From Bacteroidales bacterium (lineage in GTDB: Bacteria; Bacteroidota; Bacteroidia; Bacteroidales; UBA932): 64,000 nucleotides of DNA. The notes under the pieces were generated by a model that saw nothing but the letters and a program-made list of their open reading frames with translations, was not told where the DNA came from and did no database searches. Below are positions 19,609 to 28,208 of the stretch, piece after piece (position 1 is the first letter of the stretch; each line of letters opens with the position of its first letter). The position numbers and the translations under genes are program-made. The stretch lies in NCBI GenBank assembly GCA_017428245.1, contig JAFRRF010000057.1, forward strand, positions 45,292-109,291, in the 5' to 3' direction.

Positions 19609-20988
19609 TTAATTGTTCTTTACACAACGGACGGAAACGCCGTTGCGATAGTTGTTCCAGGCACCGTTGAACGTACCGTTGTTCATATTTGGCATAAAGC
19701 CCACGAACTGGCAGTTCTTGAGCGAACCGTCCGCGTTGGTGGTGAGGTTCTTGCCCGTGTCGATGAGCGACGAACCGGCGATATAGCCCGTGTTCATGCC
19801 ACCCTGGTAGGCCTTCACCGCACCCATCAGCGCAGCCTTGGCTATCGTTGTATTGGCGATGGAGACGGCACCCCAGGCGCCGGCGTTGAAACCGTCGGCG
19901 TTGAGTTTGGCCACACTGGCGTTGCCGCCGTTGAGGTCGGGATCATAATACGGAGCGTTCGGGTTGGTGTCATCCGCAGAGGCCGTCTTGCCCACCAGGG
20001 CGATGATTTCGGCACGGGTCGGGATATGCCAGCCGTCCGGGCAGATGCCCTGCACGCCTTCGTAATTCTTGCAGTTCTCGACCGTCAGGTCGCCGGTCTT
20101 CAGGCCGAGGGCCGTCTCAGTGTTGTAGAGATAGCCGTTCGCCTTGATGTCGGCCGCTTCCTTGCTGAATTTCACCGTCGCCTTGTCGGGCGTCAGTTCG
20201 TCGATCACGACCGGATACCAGATACCGTTGGTTACGGCGTTCACGTCGTCGGACGGAGTCATGCCGGACGGGACATAGCGCAGGTTCTCGGTCATCCACC
20301 ATTTGCCGTCTTTCATCTTGGCCGCGTGGTAAACCTCTCCGCCATAGGCCAGCACACCGCCGGCCTGTTCCACTTTGTATTCCGTGGTGTTTTCGCCGGC
20401 TTCCGTCTCACAGGTGATCGAGAAGTTGATCGTCCGCCCCTCGAAAGCCGGGCAGGCGGGAACCGTCGCAACGACTTCCTTGCGGGAGTCCGTGCTTTCA
20501 ACCGGTTGCAGCGTCACGTCGGTCGCATCGCATTTGATGACCCAGGGGCCGTTGGCCGTAATGGTCAGTTTGACCGTTCCGCCATCGGCGGGCACTTTGC
20601 CGTTCTCGTCCGGATCGAGAACACAGGTTTCTACCTGAGCCTGTCCGACGACACAAAGTTGCTTGATTTCCAGCGTACGGGACATTGTCTGCTTGTTGCT
20701 GGAGCACGTGATGGTGAATTTCGCCTTGCGGTTCGCCCAGGTTGTATTGGACTGGACCGTTACGGTGATGTAGCCGCTCTCGAGGCCGCTGGCCGGAGAG
20801 ACCGTACAGAACTTCTCAGCGCCGTCCTGAACGACGGACCACTCGTTGTTGGCCGTCACATAGACGGTCTGTGAACCGCCCTCTGCGGAAAACTCGAGAG
20901 TACCCTTGTCGAGAGAAAGGATAGGATCGGGTTCGCAGGAAACCAATACGAAGAGGCATATAGCCAGAAAAGAGAATAATTTCTTCAT
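19609..20988 (-). CDS. Lipoprotein with two BACON-type domains and a FISUMP C-terminus
   Basis: A 459-residue lipoprotein (lipobox LVSC, Cys18). Two Ig-like BACON domains (about 22-108 and 115-208) precede a domain resembling the Fibrobacter succinogenes major paralogous (FISUMP) family. The latter shows KWWMTENLRYVP, a GICPDGWHIPTRAEI segment near residue 320, and the terminal VSVRCVKNN. FISUMP proteins are surface lipoproteins of unknown function. The gene sits between a small BACON lipoprotein and the TonB receptor, so it may help capture that receptor's ligand. Confidence 0.82.
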   Translation of the reverse strand: MKKLFSFLAICLFVLVSCEPDPILSLDKGTLEFSAEGGSQTVYVTANNEWSVVQDGAEKFCTVSPASGLESGYITVTVQSNTTWANRKAKFTITCSSNKQTMSRTLEIKQLCVVGQAQVETCVLDPDENGKVPADGGTVKLTITANGPWVIKCDATDVTLQPVESTDSRKEVVATVPACPAFEGRTINFSITCETEAGENTTEYKVEQAGGVLAYGGEVYHAAKMKDGKWWMTENLRYVPSGMTPSDDVNAVTNGIWYPVVIDELTPDKATVKFSKEAADIKANGYLYNTETALGLKTGDLTVENCKNYEGVQGICPDGWHIPTRAEIIALVGKTASADDTNPNAPYYDPDLNGGNASVAKLNADGFNAGAWGAVSIANTTIAKAALMGAVKAYQGGMNTGYIAGSSLIDTGKNLTTNADGSLKNCQFVGFMPNMNNGTFNGAWNNYRNGVSVRCVKNN

Positions 20989-21007
20989 ATTAATATAGTT
21001 TTAATTC

Positions 21008-21628
21008 TCAGGATGCCTGACGGACCGTCAGCACGAGCCTTACGGACGGCGTCTCCTTCAAGGCCAGCGTGACGGTATAGACACGCTGGGCACCCGTCGT
21101 GTTTTCGGACACCGGTACATTCACCGTCACGCTGTTCGGGCCGTGTTCCATCGGATCGACCGCCAGGTCGACGGAGCTGCCGTCAAGCTTCGTATCAACC
21201 ACCTGCCAGTCGGCGTTGGCATTGACCTGGAAACGGGCCGTGCCGCCGGAAGACGGCAGCTGGACCTCGGTCTCATCGCATAAGATAAACGGATTGCAGG
21301 TCTGCGTAATCGCAATCCTGGACGTACGGCCGTTCCCGTTCAACTTGGTCGTCAGCGAAATGCGGGCCGATTTCGTAAATTTTTCCGTATTGGGAGCCAC
21401 TACGATATGCATCGGTGTGGTGAAATTGCCCGTATCCGGGGCGAAAGTGACGGAGTTATCGTCGCAGGTGGCCTTCCAATACCCGTTGGTGAACACCACC
21501 ACGTCGGCCTCTCCGCCTTCGGGACCGAACGCGAGGGCGTGGATGTCGGGTGCTATGCTCAAATTGGTCTCCTGGTCGCAGGAGAACGCCAGCGCAGCCG
21601 CCAGGACAAGCATCAGGATTCGTTTCAT
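21008..21628 (-). CDS. Small BACON-domain lipoprotein, first gene of the TonB/DPP7 operon
   Basis: A 206-residue lipoprotein (lipobox AFSC, Cys17) with two BACON-like Ig folds (about 22-112 and 115-205, the first with LAFGPEGGEADVVV). BACON domains are thought to bind glycans or mucin. It heads a six-gene leftward unit whose gaps are all 20 bases or fewer. The perfect -7 box TATATTTG ends 4 bases before the ATG, so the operon mRNA should start at or next to the start codon. Confidence 0.8.
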   Translation of the reverse strand: MKRILMLVLAAALAFSCDQETNLSIAPDIHALAFGPEGGEADVVVFTNGYWKATCDDNSVTFAPDTGNFTTPMHIVVAPNTEKFTKSARISLTTKLNGNGRTSRIAITQTCNPFILCDETEVQLPSSGGTARFQVNANADWQVVDTKLDGSSVDLAVDPMEHGPNSVTVNVPVSENTTGAQRVYTVTLALKETPSVRLVLTVRQAS

Positions 21629-21632
21629 AACG

Positions 21633-21640
21633 CAAATATA
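21633..21640 (-). promoter_or_regulatory. -7 box of the BACON/TonB/DPP7 operon
   Basis: TATATTTG read leftward, 4 bases before the ATG at 21628. No TTTG at -33. The predicted transcript is leaderless. Confidence 0.5.
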
Positions 21641-21654
21641 TCAGTTTTTTTTCA

Positions 21655-21662
21655 TACCTTCG
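21655..21662 (+). promoter_or_regulatory. Weak -7 box for the GTG-start lipoprotein
   Basis: TACCTTCG, one mismatch to TAnnTTTG, 20 bases before the proposed GTG at 21683 and back to back with the leftward operon promoter. Confidence 0.3.
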
Positions 21663-21682
21663 CACCATTAAACGCAAAGAAA

Positions 21683-22036
21683 GTGCGAAAAGCCGCAACC
21701 TTTATCCTCTCCCTCTCGCTGCTGGCCTTGTTTGCTGCCCAGTTCTCATCCTGCGAGAAATATGTGCTCCCCGAGTTGCAGGTATCCCGCGATACCCTGT
21801 ATTTCGGTGCAGCGGCCGACTCGCAGAAAATCCTCGTCACGACCAACGTCAACACGGTCCTGTCGATGGGCTCGGAGGATACCTGGGTCTTTGCCGACCC
21901 GGATTTCATCGAAGAAACCGGCGAAGTGACGATCTATGTCCTGGAAAACGAGACGGGAAATACACGGACCCTCACTTTCCCCGTCAAGTCGGAATCCCTT
22001 GAACGGAAAATACAGGTAATCCAGGAAGGAACTTAG
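21683..22036 (+). CDS. Short BACON-like lipoprotein with a GTG start
   Basis: The frame is open from 21407, but the only segment resembling a protein start is GTG at 21683, giving MRKAATFILS... and a lipobox FSSC (Cys24). The 117-residue product has a single BACON-like domain (LQVSRDTLYFGAAADSQ, then VTTNVNTV). No ATG is available at that point, so a GTG start is inferred. It may form a pair with the next gene, 31 bases on. Confidence 0.6.
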   Translation: MRKAATFILSLSLLALFAAQFSSCEKYVLPELQVSRDTLYFGAAADSQKILVTTNVNTVLSMGSEDTWVFADPDFIEETGEVTIYVLENETGNTRTLTFPVKSESLERKIQVIQEGT

Positions 22037-22067
22037 CCTGTCTTTGCCAAACAACGACATCTCCGTT

Positions 22068-22481
22068 ATGAGAAAGACCGTTTTGTCCCTGTTCTTTTTT
22101 GCAGCCCTCCTGGCCGGAGCGGCTCCGCAGGCATTCGCCCAGGAACCGCAGGAACCCGATGTCAACCAGATCATCGAAACCCAGCTCGAGAACCTGACCC
22201 GCCTGCTCAACCTCGACGACGTGCAGTTGTTCTTCGTCGATTCCATCCTCCAGTACAACTATCCCGCAATGATGGACGAGGTCACCCGGACGCGGAAGAC
22301 CGGCGCCAGCAATTCGGAAACATACCAGGTCATCTCCGACAAATGGATGGCCGCCACTGACGAGGCCCTCGAAAAGATCCTGTCGGAAGAACAGTGGAAA
22401 CGGTATATGAAATCGAGCTACGGAAAGGAAAAGAAGCGCCGGGACAAGCGCATCGGCGAGCGGAATCCGCAGAATCCTTAA
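22068..22481 (+). CDS. Small exported protein of unknown function
   Basis: A 137-residue protein with a clear signal peptide (about 1-25, AFAQ cut site), then a helical, Glu/Lys-rich region with DVNQIIETQLENLTRLLNL and a basic end (KKRRDKRIGE). It contains YMKSSYGKEKK and an LSEEQWKRY segment similar in flavour to small periplasmic Spy-like helical proteins, but no family is certain. The stop codon overlaps the convergent HAD gene stop by 4 bases. Confidence 0.6.
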   Translation: MRKTVLSLFFFAALLAGAAPQAFAQEPQEPDVNQIIETQLENLTRLLNLDDVQLFFVDSILQYNYPAMMDEVTRTRKTGASNSETYQVISDKWMAATDEALEKILSEEQWKRYMKSSYGKEKKRRDKRIGERNPQNP

Positions 22482-23107
22482 ATACCCAGAATCTCCCTCA
22501 GCGAGGGCGCGTCGGTGAAACGGTATTCCGCGGCGATGCCCTGCCAGCCCCGTTCCCGCCAGTCGGCCAGCGCAAAATCGCAGCCTGCATCGTGGCCGCA
22601 GCACCAGTCGTGCATCGTGTCTCCCAGATAGAGGGTAGCCGCAGCCTCCGCTCCTACCCCCTCCAGATAAGCCAGCATCGGATCGGGAAAAGGTTTGTGC
22701 CGCGCACTCTGCTCGGAGCCGATCACCAGATCGAAATAGGGCAGAAGCTGCGCGAGATGCGGATCGTACGCAATCTCCGTACGGGAGCGCGACGTCACCA
22801 CACCGGTCCGGAAGCCCGCCACCCGCAGGTCGCGAAGCACATCCTCAACGCCCGGAAACGGCTTTACCAGATACATCAATTCCTGGAAATGTTCCTCCCA
22901 TAATACCCCGAAACGGTCCTCGTCGGCATAACCCAGCATTGCGGAGACCTTGGCGCTCGGTATCCCGAAGAACCTGTATGCTTCTTCATAAGGCATATCC
23001 TGGCCGAGCAGTTCGCGTACCGTCTGCATCAGGGAAAGCACCCCGGTCCGCTCGGTATCGAGGAGCGTCCCGTCGATGTCGAACACGAAGTCGGTGTAAG
23101 GTTTCAT
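22478..23107 (-). CDS. HAD-superfamily phosphatase (Gph/PGMB-like)
   Basis: A 209-residue cytoplasmic HAD hydrolase. The four motifs are visible: DFVFDIDGTLLDTE (nucleophile Asp near residue 10), VTSRSR (Thr/Ser motif II), KPFPDP (Lys motif III) and YLGDTMHD (Asp motif IV). An alpha-helical cap lies between motifs I and II, as in phosphoglycolate phosphatase and beta-phosphoglucomutase. The exact substrate is not readable. The start at 23107 overlaps the stop of the preceding EEP gene (ATGA), so the two are translationally coupled. Confidence 0.85.
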   Translation of the reverse strand: MKPYTDFVFDIDGTLLDTERTGVLSLMQTVRELLGQDMPYEEAYRFFGIPSAKVSAMLGYADEDRFGVLWEEHFQELMYLVKPFPGVEDVLRDLRVAGFRTGVVTSRSRTEIAYDPHLAQLLPYFDLVIGSEQSARHKPFPDPMLAYLEGVGAEAAATLYLGDTMHDWCCGHDAGCDFALADWRERGWQGIAAEYRFTDAPSLREILGI

Positions 23108-24066
23108 CGCCTGTCTATCTTGACCAGGACCGGCAGATGGTCGCTGTACCCGTTGTCGAAGGTATTGCCGTAGTAACTCCGGCGAGGCGCCCCCTTGCGG
23201 AGCATGAAATTCCGGCGGAAGATTTCCCCATAATGGTTCTTGTCGGTCCGCACCAAACGGAAACCCTTCAGGTTCGGATAACTTGGCAGCAGGTTGTATG
23301 AAGCGATGATCTGGTCGTACAGCACCCAACGGTGGTTGTGGATACTGGTCCCCTTCCCCTCCTCGGCCAGCATCCAGAACGGATTGTAATACTCTCCTTC
23401 CAGCACGTTGAAGATGGATTTCCGTGCCTTGAGCAGAACGGCCAGGGATTCATCCGAAGGATTGTCGTTCATATCGCCCAGGATCATCACCTTGATGTCG
23501 GGATACTGCCGGCGCAGTTCCGCGGCATGGTCCCGCGCCGTCTCGGCGCCGGCCCGGCGGAAGCCGGCCGACGAGGCGACCCCCGCCCGGCGCGACAGGA
23601 AATGGCAAATGTAGAAAGCGAACATCTCGCCCTCGATCGAGCCCCAGGCCGCCAGAATGTCACGGCCGATGTACTCACGCCCGCTGCGGAGCACCAGTTT
23701 CAGCGGCTCACAGCCCATCAGCGTGAATTTGTCGGGTCGATAGAGCAGGCCTACCTCCACGCCGCGGGTGTCATTTGACTCGAAATGGACGCACTTGTAA
23801 TGCGCTCCTGACATCCGCCGCTGGGACACCAGATCCTGCATCACCTTGAGATTCTCCACTTCCGAAACACCTGCGATGACCGGGAATCCCCCGTGGGCCG
23901 AAGCGACCGACGAAAAAATCTCGCTCAGGTTGGAGAGCTTCCTGAGATATTTGTCCCGGGTCCAGCGCTTGTCACCGACAGGCGTGAACTGGTCGTCATA
24001 CTGGTCGGAATCGTCTTTGGTGTCGTACAGATTCTCCAGATTATAGAACATCACCGTGTAAGCCAT
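23104..24066 (-). CDS. Endonuclease/exonuclease/phosphatase (EEP) family protein
   Basis: A 320-residue protein of the EEP fold without a signal peptide. It shows the typical run of motifs: MFYNLENLYD at the start, GVSEVEN (metal-binding Glu) near residue 67, GDMNDNPSD near 197-205 and SDHLPVLVKI at the C-terminus. Members act on DNA, phosphoinositides or other phosphodiesters; the target here is not evident. Its promoter box TACATTTG lies 4 bases before the ATG. It is coupled to the HAD phosphatase by a 4-base overlap. Confidence 0.85.
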   Translation of the reverse strand: MAYTVMFYNLENLYDTKDDSDQYDDQFTPVGDKRWTRDKYLRKLSNLSEIFSSVASAHGGFPVIAGVSEVENLKVMQDLVSQRRMSGAHYKCVHFESNDTRGVEVGLLYRPDKFTLMGCEPLKLVLRSGREYIGRDILAAWGSIEGEMFAFYICHFLSRRAGVASSAGFRRAGAETARDHAAELRRQYPDIKVMILGDMNDNPSDESLAVLLKARKSIFNVLEGEYYNPFWMLAEEGKGTSIHNHRWVLYDQIIASYNLLPSYPNLKGFRLVRTDKNHYGEIFRRNFMLRKGAPRRSYYGNTFDNGYSDHLPVLVKIDRR

Positions 24067-24070
24067 ACGA

Positions 24071-24078
24071 CAAATGTA
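24071..24078 (-). promoter_or_regulatory. -7 box of the EEP gene
   Basis: TACATTTG read leftward, 4 bases from the ATG at 24066; another predicted leaderless start. Confidence 0.5.
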
Positions 24079-24150
24079 GCCAAATTCCGCGAAATATTCA
24101 CTTGTTTTTTTTAACTTAGCGGCTTATTATAGAATAGGTATCATCGCCTG

Positions 24151-25443
24151 ATGAAAAAGATATACGAAGATAGTTTTGGATATACTTGTCTCCGCGCCCT
24201 GGCGGACCCCTACATACACCATTCCTTCAAAAAGATCCGCTACGAAGGCTTGGAGAAGATTCCGAAAGAAGGTGCCATTATCTTTGCCTCGAACCACTGC
24301 GCTGCCCTGATGGACCCGCTGGCCGTGCTCTCGATGAACCGGGAAAAGAAAGTGTTCGTAGCGCGGGCAGACATTTTCCGGAAGCCGCTCCTGCAGAAAA
24401 TCCTGACGTATTTCAAGATTATGCCCATCAACCGGGTACGCGACGGGCTGCGCAGCGTCCTCAATGCGGAAGAAACCATCGAAAAATCCATTGAAGTACT
24501 CAACAATCGGACACCTTTCTGCATCTTACCAGAAGGAATGCACCGCCCGATGCACAGCCTGCTTCCGCTGGGAAAAGGACTTTCCCGGGTTGCCCTCGGT
24601 GCCGACAAGGTCATTCAGGACGGACGCCACGTATATATCGTGCCCATCGGATGTGAATACGGCGACTACTATCGCTACCGTACCACCCTGCTGGTCACTG
24701 CCGGCGAGCCGATCGACGTGACAGCCTACGTTGCCGGTCATCCCGGACGCAGCGAACAGGAACTGCTCGTCGACATCCGAAGCCTGACGGCCGATGCGCT
24801 CAAGCGCGACATTGTCTACATCCCCGACGATGAAGATTACGCCGCGACCTGGGAACTGGCGAAACTGTCGAGCGGTACCATTCCGGAACGCAATTTGCGG
24901 AAACGGCTCGATGCAAACCGCCGCATGGCCGGCCTGCTCGGGAAGTTCCGCGAAACGCAGCCGGAGAAAGCCGGACAGCTCTTTGAAAAAGCCGCCGAAT
25001 TCACCCGCCGCCGGAAAGACGCCCGGATCAGCCTGCACGCCGTCCACGCAAAAAGGCCGCTGGGCAACGCCCTGTGGAACACGCTTAAAACCCTGTTCTA
25101 CCTTCCTTTCGCCCTGGTTCTTGGCACGGCCTCGCTGCCGGGCTGGGGCCTGGCAGAGTATCTGGCCGGCAAGTCCAAGGACCCTGCGTTCCGCAACTCG
25201 CTCCGATGCACCGTTTTCATCATCGGATGGAGCCTGATGATGCTGATTACCGCCATCGTCCTGCTTTGCACGGTGAAATGGTACTGGGCACTGGCTATCG
25301 TGGCCGTGCTCATCCCGGCTCCGTTGCTCATTTATGAGTATTTTGAACTGGTGAGGAGGTGTGCGTCTTCCTGGCGCTATCTGTTCAACAGCGGGTTAAA
25401 GCGGCAGAAAGAAGAACTGTTGAATGAATTGAATAAGTTGTAA
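24151..25443 (+). CDS. PlsC-type glycerolipid acyltransferase with C-terminal membrane region
   Basis: A 430-residue protein. The first 210 residues match lysophosphatidate acyltransferase-like enzymes: SNHCAALMDP (an H-x5-D catalytic motif near residue 50), a PINRVRDG block near 92 and LPEGMH near 127. The C-terminal half adds a basic helical part (about 240-305) and two or three hydrophobic segments (about 315-395). It probably acylates a lipid at the inner membrane. It is the first gene of a tight unit: the next start is 2 bases past its stop, linking it to an outer-membrane barrel and three lipoproteins. Confidence 0.82.
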   Translation: MKKIYEDSFGYTCLRALADPYIHHSFKKIRYEGLEKIPKEGAIIFASNHCAALMDPLAVLSMNREKKVFVARADIFRKPLLQKILTYFKIMPINRVRDGLRSVLNAEETIEKSIEVLNNRTPFCILPEGMHRPMHSLLPLGKGLSRVALGADKVIQDGRHVYIVPIGCEYGDYYRYRTTLLVTAGEPIDVTAYVAGHPGRSEQELLVDIRSLTADALKRDIVYIPDDEDYAATWELAKLSSGTIPERNLRKRLDANRRMAGLLGKFRETQPEKAGQLFEKAAEFTRRRKDARISLHAVHAKRPLGNALWNTLKTLFYLPFALVLGTASLPGWGLAEYLAGKSKDPAFRNSLRCTVFIIGWSLMMLITAIVLLCTVKWYWALAIVAVLIPAPLLIYEYFELVRRCASSWRYLFNSGLKRQKEELLNELNKL

Positions 25444-25445
25444 GT

Positions 25446-26726
25446 ATGAAAAAAATATTCATCCTGTTGTCCGCCCTGGTTCTCGTAAGTTCGGCGGCGG
25501 CACAAGAAAAGAAAGAGGTCGAAAAGACGGGTTTCTCGTTCGGAGGATTCCCGATCGTGGCTTTCGACCAGGACAAAGGATTCCAGCTGGGCGCACTTGC
25601 CAACATCTATGACTTCGGAAAAGGGGGTTGGTATCCGAACCCGCGCCAACAGATGTATCTGGAGGCGTCGTGGTTTACGAAAGGGTCCCAGCTCTACGTG
25701 CTCAGTTATGACAACCGTTTCCTGATTCCGCGTATCCGCTTTTCCTTCGCCGCCCAGTTCTCCAACGAAAAGGCCCTTGACTTCTATGGATTCAACGGCT
25801 ACAAGTCTTACTACGACAACGACGAGGCCCTGACCAAAAGCGGATACTACAAGATGAGCCGGATGCTTCCTTACGGGAAGATTGACTTTACAGGCGAAAT
25901 CACCGCACATTTCTACTGGAAATTCGGCTATCATTTCAAATATTTCATCCTCGACGAATTCGCGAACGACAACACGCCGGACCTGCCTTACGGGAAGACG
26001 CTCTTTGCCTGGTACAAAGACCTGGGGTTCATCGAAGCGGACGAGTACAAGGGAGGCATGACCAGTGCCTGGCGCGCCGGCCTGATGTACGACAGCCGCG
26101 ATGTCGAGAACGCTCCGAGCCGCGGCCTTTGGGCGGAAGCCTTCATGGAATGGGCGCCCAAGTGGATGGGCACCAACAAACCTTACGGACACTACTACGC
26201 CGTTGTACGGCAATACTTCCCGCTGGCCGGCGAAAAACTGGTTTTTGCCTACCGGGCCAATGTCCAGGGCTTCATCGGAAAACCGGGCTTCTATGCACTG
26301 CCTTTCGAGTCCGTCCTCGGGCCCGGTTATGACCGCGACGGCTTCGGCGGATACCGCACCATCCGCGGCCTGATGCGCAACCGGCTCCAGGGCCAGGCTG
26401 TCTGCTATTTCAACACCGAGCTCCGCTGGCGTTTCATCAACCTGCGCGTGCTCAACCAAAACCTCACGCTCGGCGCCAACGCCTTCTTCGACGGAGGCCG
26501 CGTCCTGCAGGACTACACCGATGTCTCCGTCAATCCGTCGTGGACCTTCCTTCCTTCCCAACTCACCAAGGGCGGTCCGGAGCAGTTCCACCTGGCGGCC
26601 GGCGGCGGACTCCGTTTCATCCTCAACAAGAATTTCATCATCGCCGTCGATTACGGGCGGGCCTTCAACCGGCAGGACAACGGGAAAGGCGGCTCGCTCT
26701 ACATCAATACGGGATACCTTTTCTAA
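25446..26726 (+). CDS. Omp85/BamA-superfamily barrel lacking POTRA domains
   Basis: A 426-residue exported barrel: signal peptide (about 1-19, AAAQ), then directly a beta-barrel beginning with GFSFGGFPIVAFDQDKGFQLGA. No stretch long enough for a POTRA domain lies between. It carries the surface-antigen-like GFGGYRTIRGLMRNR segment near residue 298, the region where Omp85 proteins have their conserved VRGF/Y loop motif, and ends in NTGYLF with the terminal Phe. BamA/TamA relatives insert or export proteins and lipids; without POTRA domains its partner is unclear. The tight linkage to an acyltransferase and three lipoproteins suggests a role in lipid or lipoprotein export. Confidence 0.8.
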   Translation: MKKIFILLSALVLVSSAAAQEKKEVEKTGFSFGGFPIVAFDQDKGFQLGALANIYDFGKGGWYPNPRQQMYLEASWFTKGSQLYVLSYDNRFLIPRIRFSFAAQFSNEKALDFYGFNGYKSYYDNDEALTKSGYYKMSRMLPYGKIDFTGEITAHFYWKFGYHFKYFILDEFANDNTPDLPYGKTLFAWYKDLGFIEADEYKGGMTSAWRAGLMYDSRDVENAPSRGLWAEAFMEWAPKWMGTNKPYGHYYAVVRQYFPLAGEKLVFAYRANVQGFIGKPGFYALPFESVLGPGYDRDGFGGYRTIRGLMRNRLQGQAVCYFNTELRWRFINLRVLNQNLTLGANAFFDGGRVLQDYTDVSVNPSWTFLPSQLTKGGPEQFHLAAGGGLRFILNKNFIIAVDYGRAFNRQDNGKGGSLYINTGYLF

Positions 26727-26738
26727 ACCTTTCTCCGT

Positions 26739-28205
26739 ATGAAAAGATTTTTCTGGCCATTCCTGCTTCTGGGCTTCCTGCTGATTGTGCCGGCCTGTAC
26801 CAAGCCGTACAACGAGAAGCTGGACGAACTGCAGGAGCGCCTCGACAAACTGCAGAAGCTTTGCGACGAGATCAACGAAAACATCGCCGGCATCCGGGGC
26901 CTGGTGGAAGCGATCGAAGCGCAGGATATGATTACCGGCCTGACCGAACTCAAGTCGGGATCCACGGTTACCGGCTATAAGATCAATTTCGTCAAACACG
27001 ATCCCGTAACCATCTACAATGGCTCCGACGGCAAGAAGCCTCTGGTAGCCAGCAAACAGGATCCTGCCACCGGCAATTACTACTGGACCGTCCAATACGG
27101 CGACGGAAAAGTCGAGTGGATGCTGGATCCCGACGGGAACAAGATGCTCGCGACCGGCCTGCTCCCGCTGCTGAAAATCATCGAAGGTTACTGGTATTAT
27201 ACAACCAACGGTGCAGACTGGGTCCTGATCGGCAAGGCCGACGGGGACAATGGGGACACGATGTTCCAGAGTTTCGACACAAGCAGTTCCCAGTTCGTGG
27301 TCATCACCCTGTCGAACGGCGAGGTTTTGAAAATCCCCACCTATGCCGCCTGGCTTGAGCTGAAGAACGATTTCGACCGGGTAAACCGCAACGTGGATGC
27401 CCAGGTTAAACTGATCGACGCGATGTTCGACAGTCTGGTTTATATCTTGTCGGTCAAACCAATCCAGTCTGGCGGAAAACAGATCGGCACGTCCGTCTCG
27501 CTTTCCAACGGACAGAACTTCTCCATTTACGACTGGACAGCTTCCGTCACACCCACTATCTTCATCAAGCAAGACGTGGACGGTCATTATTACTGGGCCT
27601 ACGAAATTGCAGGAGGGGAAGAACAATGGGTTCTTTTCATGGACGAGAAAGTCCCCGCATCCCGCGACGCCATCGAGGCGCCGGTCGTTGACGTGATGCT
27701 TGACTCGGACGGTCATTACTATTGGACCGTGACCTGGAACGGGCAAACCGACATTCTGCGCTACAAAATCGGCCTTGACTATTCCCCGTTCGCCATCGAT
27801 TCTGTCCAACGGATCTTCTCGGAGGTCACTGAATATACGGATTCCCTGGTAGTGGTCCTGCGTGAAGGGCAGACACGTTTCGTCCTGCCCAAGCAATATA
27901 CCGTTTCGATTTATGACGAAGACGGCCTTGCCGCCGGAGACACCCTCGTGATGCGGGAGATTCCCGGAGGCGACGAACGGATATTGCGCTACGTTGCCAA
28001 TGGCTCCGGCGTCAGCCTGGCTCTTCTCTCACAAGGAGGATTCCACGCAGTTGAGACCGCCGAAGCCGGATTGAACTATATCCGGATCAAGGCACCGGCC
28101 ACCTTTACTTCCGGCTCCGGAAAGATCATGGCGGTCTTCACTTTCGGTTCGGAGCCCGCTCCCATCACCGTCGTCCGGAATTTCACCGTCATCAAGGAGG
28201 ATTAA
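26739..28205 (+). CDS. DUF4988 lipoprotein, first of three paralogues
   Basis: A 488-residue lipoprotein (lipobox VPAC, Cys20). A short coiled coil (about 25-60, heptads of Leu/Ile with Glu/Lys) leads into DUF4988-type beta repeats: VTIYNGSDGKKP, then YYWTVQYGDG near residue 108, YYWAYEIAGG near 286 and YYWTVTWNGQ near 328. A C-terminal Ig-like domain (about 385-488) ends the protein. The two following genes share this plan. Function unknown; the coiled coil could form a trimeric stalk on the cell surface. It starts 12 bases after the barrel gene. Confidence 0.8.
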   Translation: MKRFFWPFLLLGFLLIVPACTKPYNEKLDELQERLDKLQKLCDEINENIAGIRGLVEAIEAQDMITGLTELKSGSTVTGYKINFVKHDPVTIYNGSDGKKPLVASKQDPATGNYYWTVQYGDGKVEWMLDPDGNKMLATGLLPLLKIIEGYWYYTTNGADWVLIGKADGDNGDTMFQSFDTSSSQFVVITLSNGEVLKIPTYAAWLELKNDFDRVNRNVDAQVKLIDAMFDSLVYILSVKPIQSGGKQIGTSVSLSNGQNFSIYDWTASVTPTIFIKQDVDGHYYWAYEIAGGEEQWVLFMDEKVPASRDAIEAPVVDVMLDSDGHYYWTVTWNGQTDILRYKIGLDYSPFAIDSVQRIFSEVTEYTDSLVVVLREGQTRFVLPKQYTVSIYDEDGLAAGDTLVMREIPGGDERILRYVANGSGVSLALLSQGGFHAVETAEAGLNYIRIKAPATFTSGSGKIMAVFTFGSEPAPITVVRNFTVIKED

Positions 28206-28208
28206 GCC

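Noticed and set aside
25377..27896. An 839-codon leftward open frame across the barrel and the first DUF4988 gene.
   Set aside because: It overlaps two genes with good signal sequences and domain patterns, and its own translation shows no protein-like pattern.
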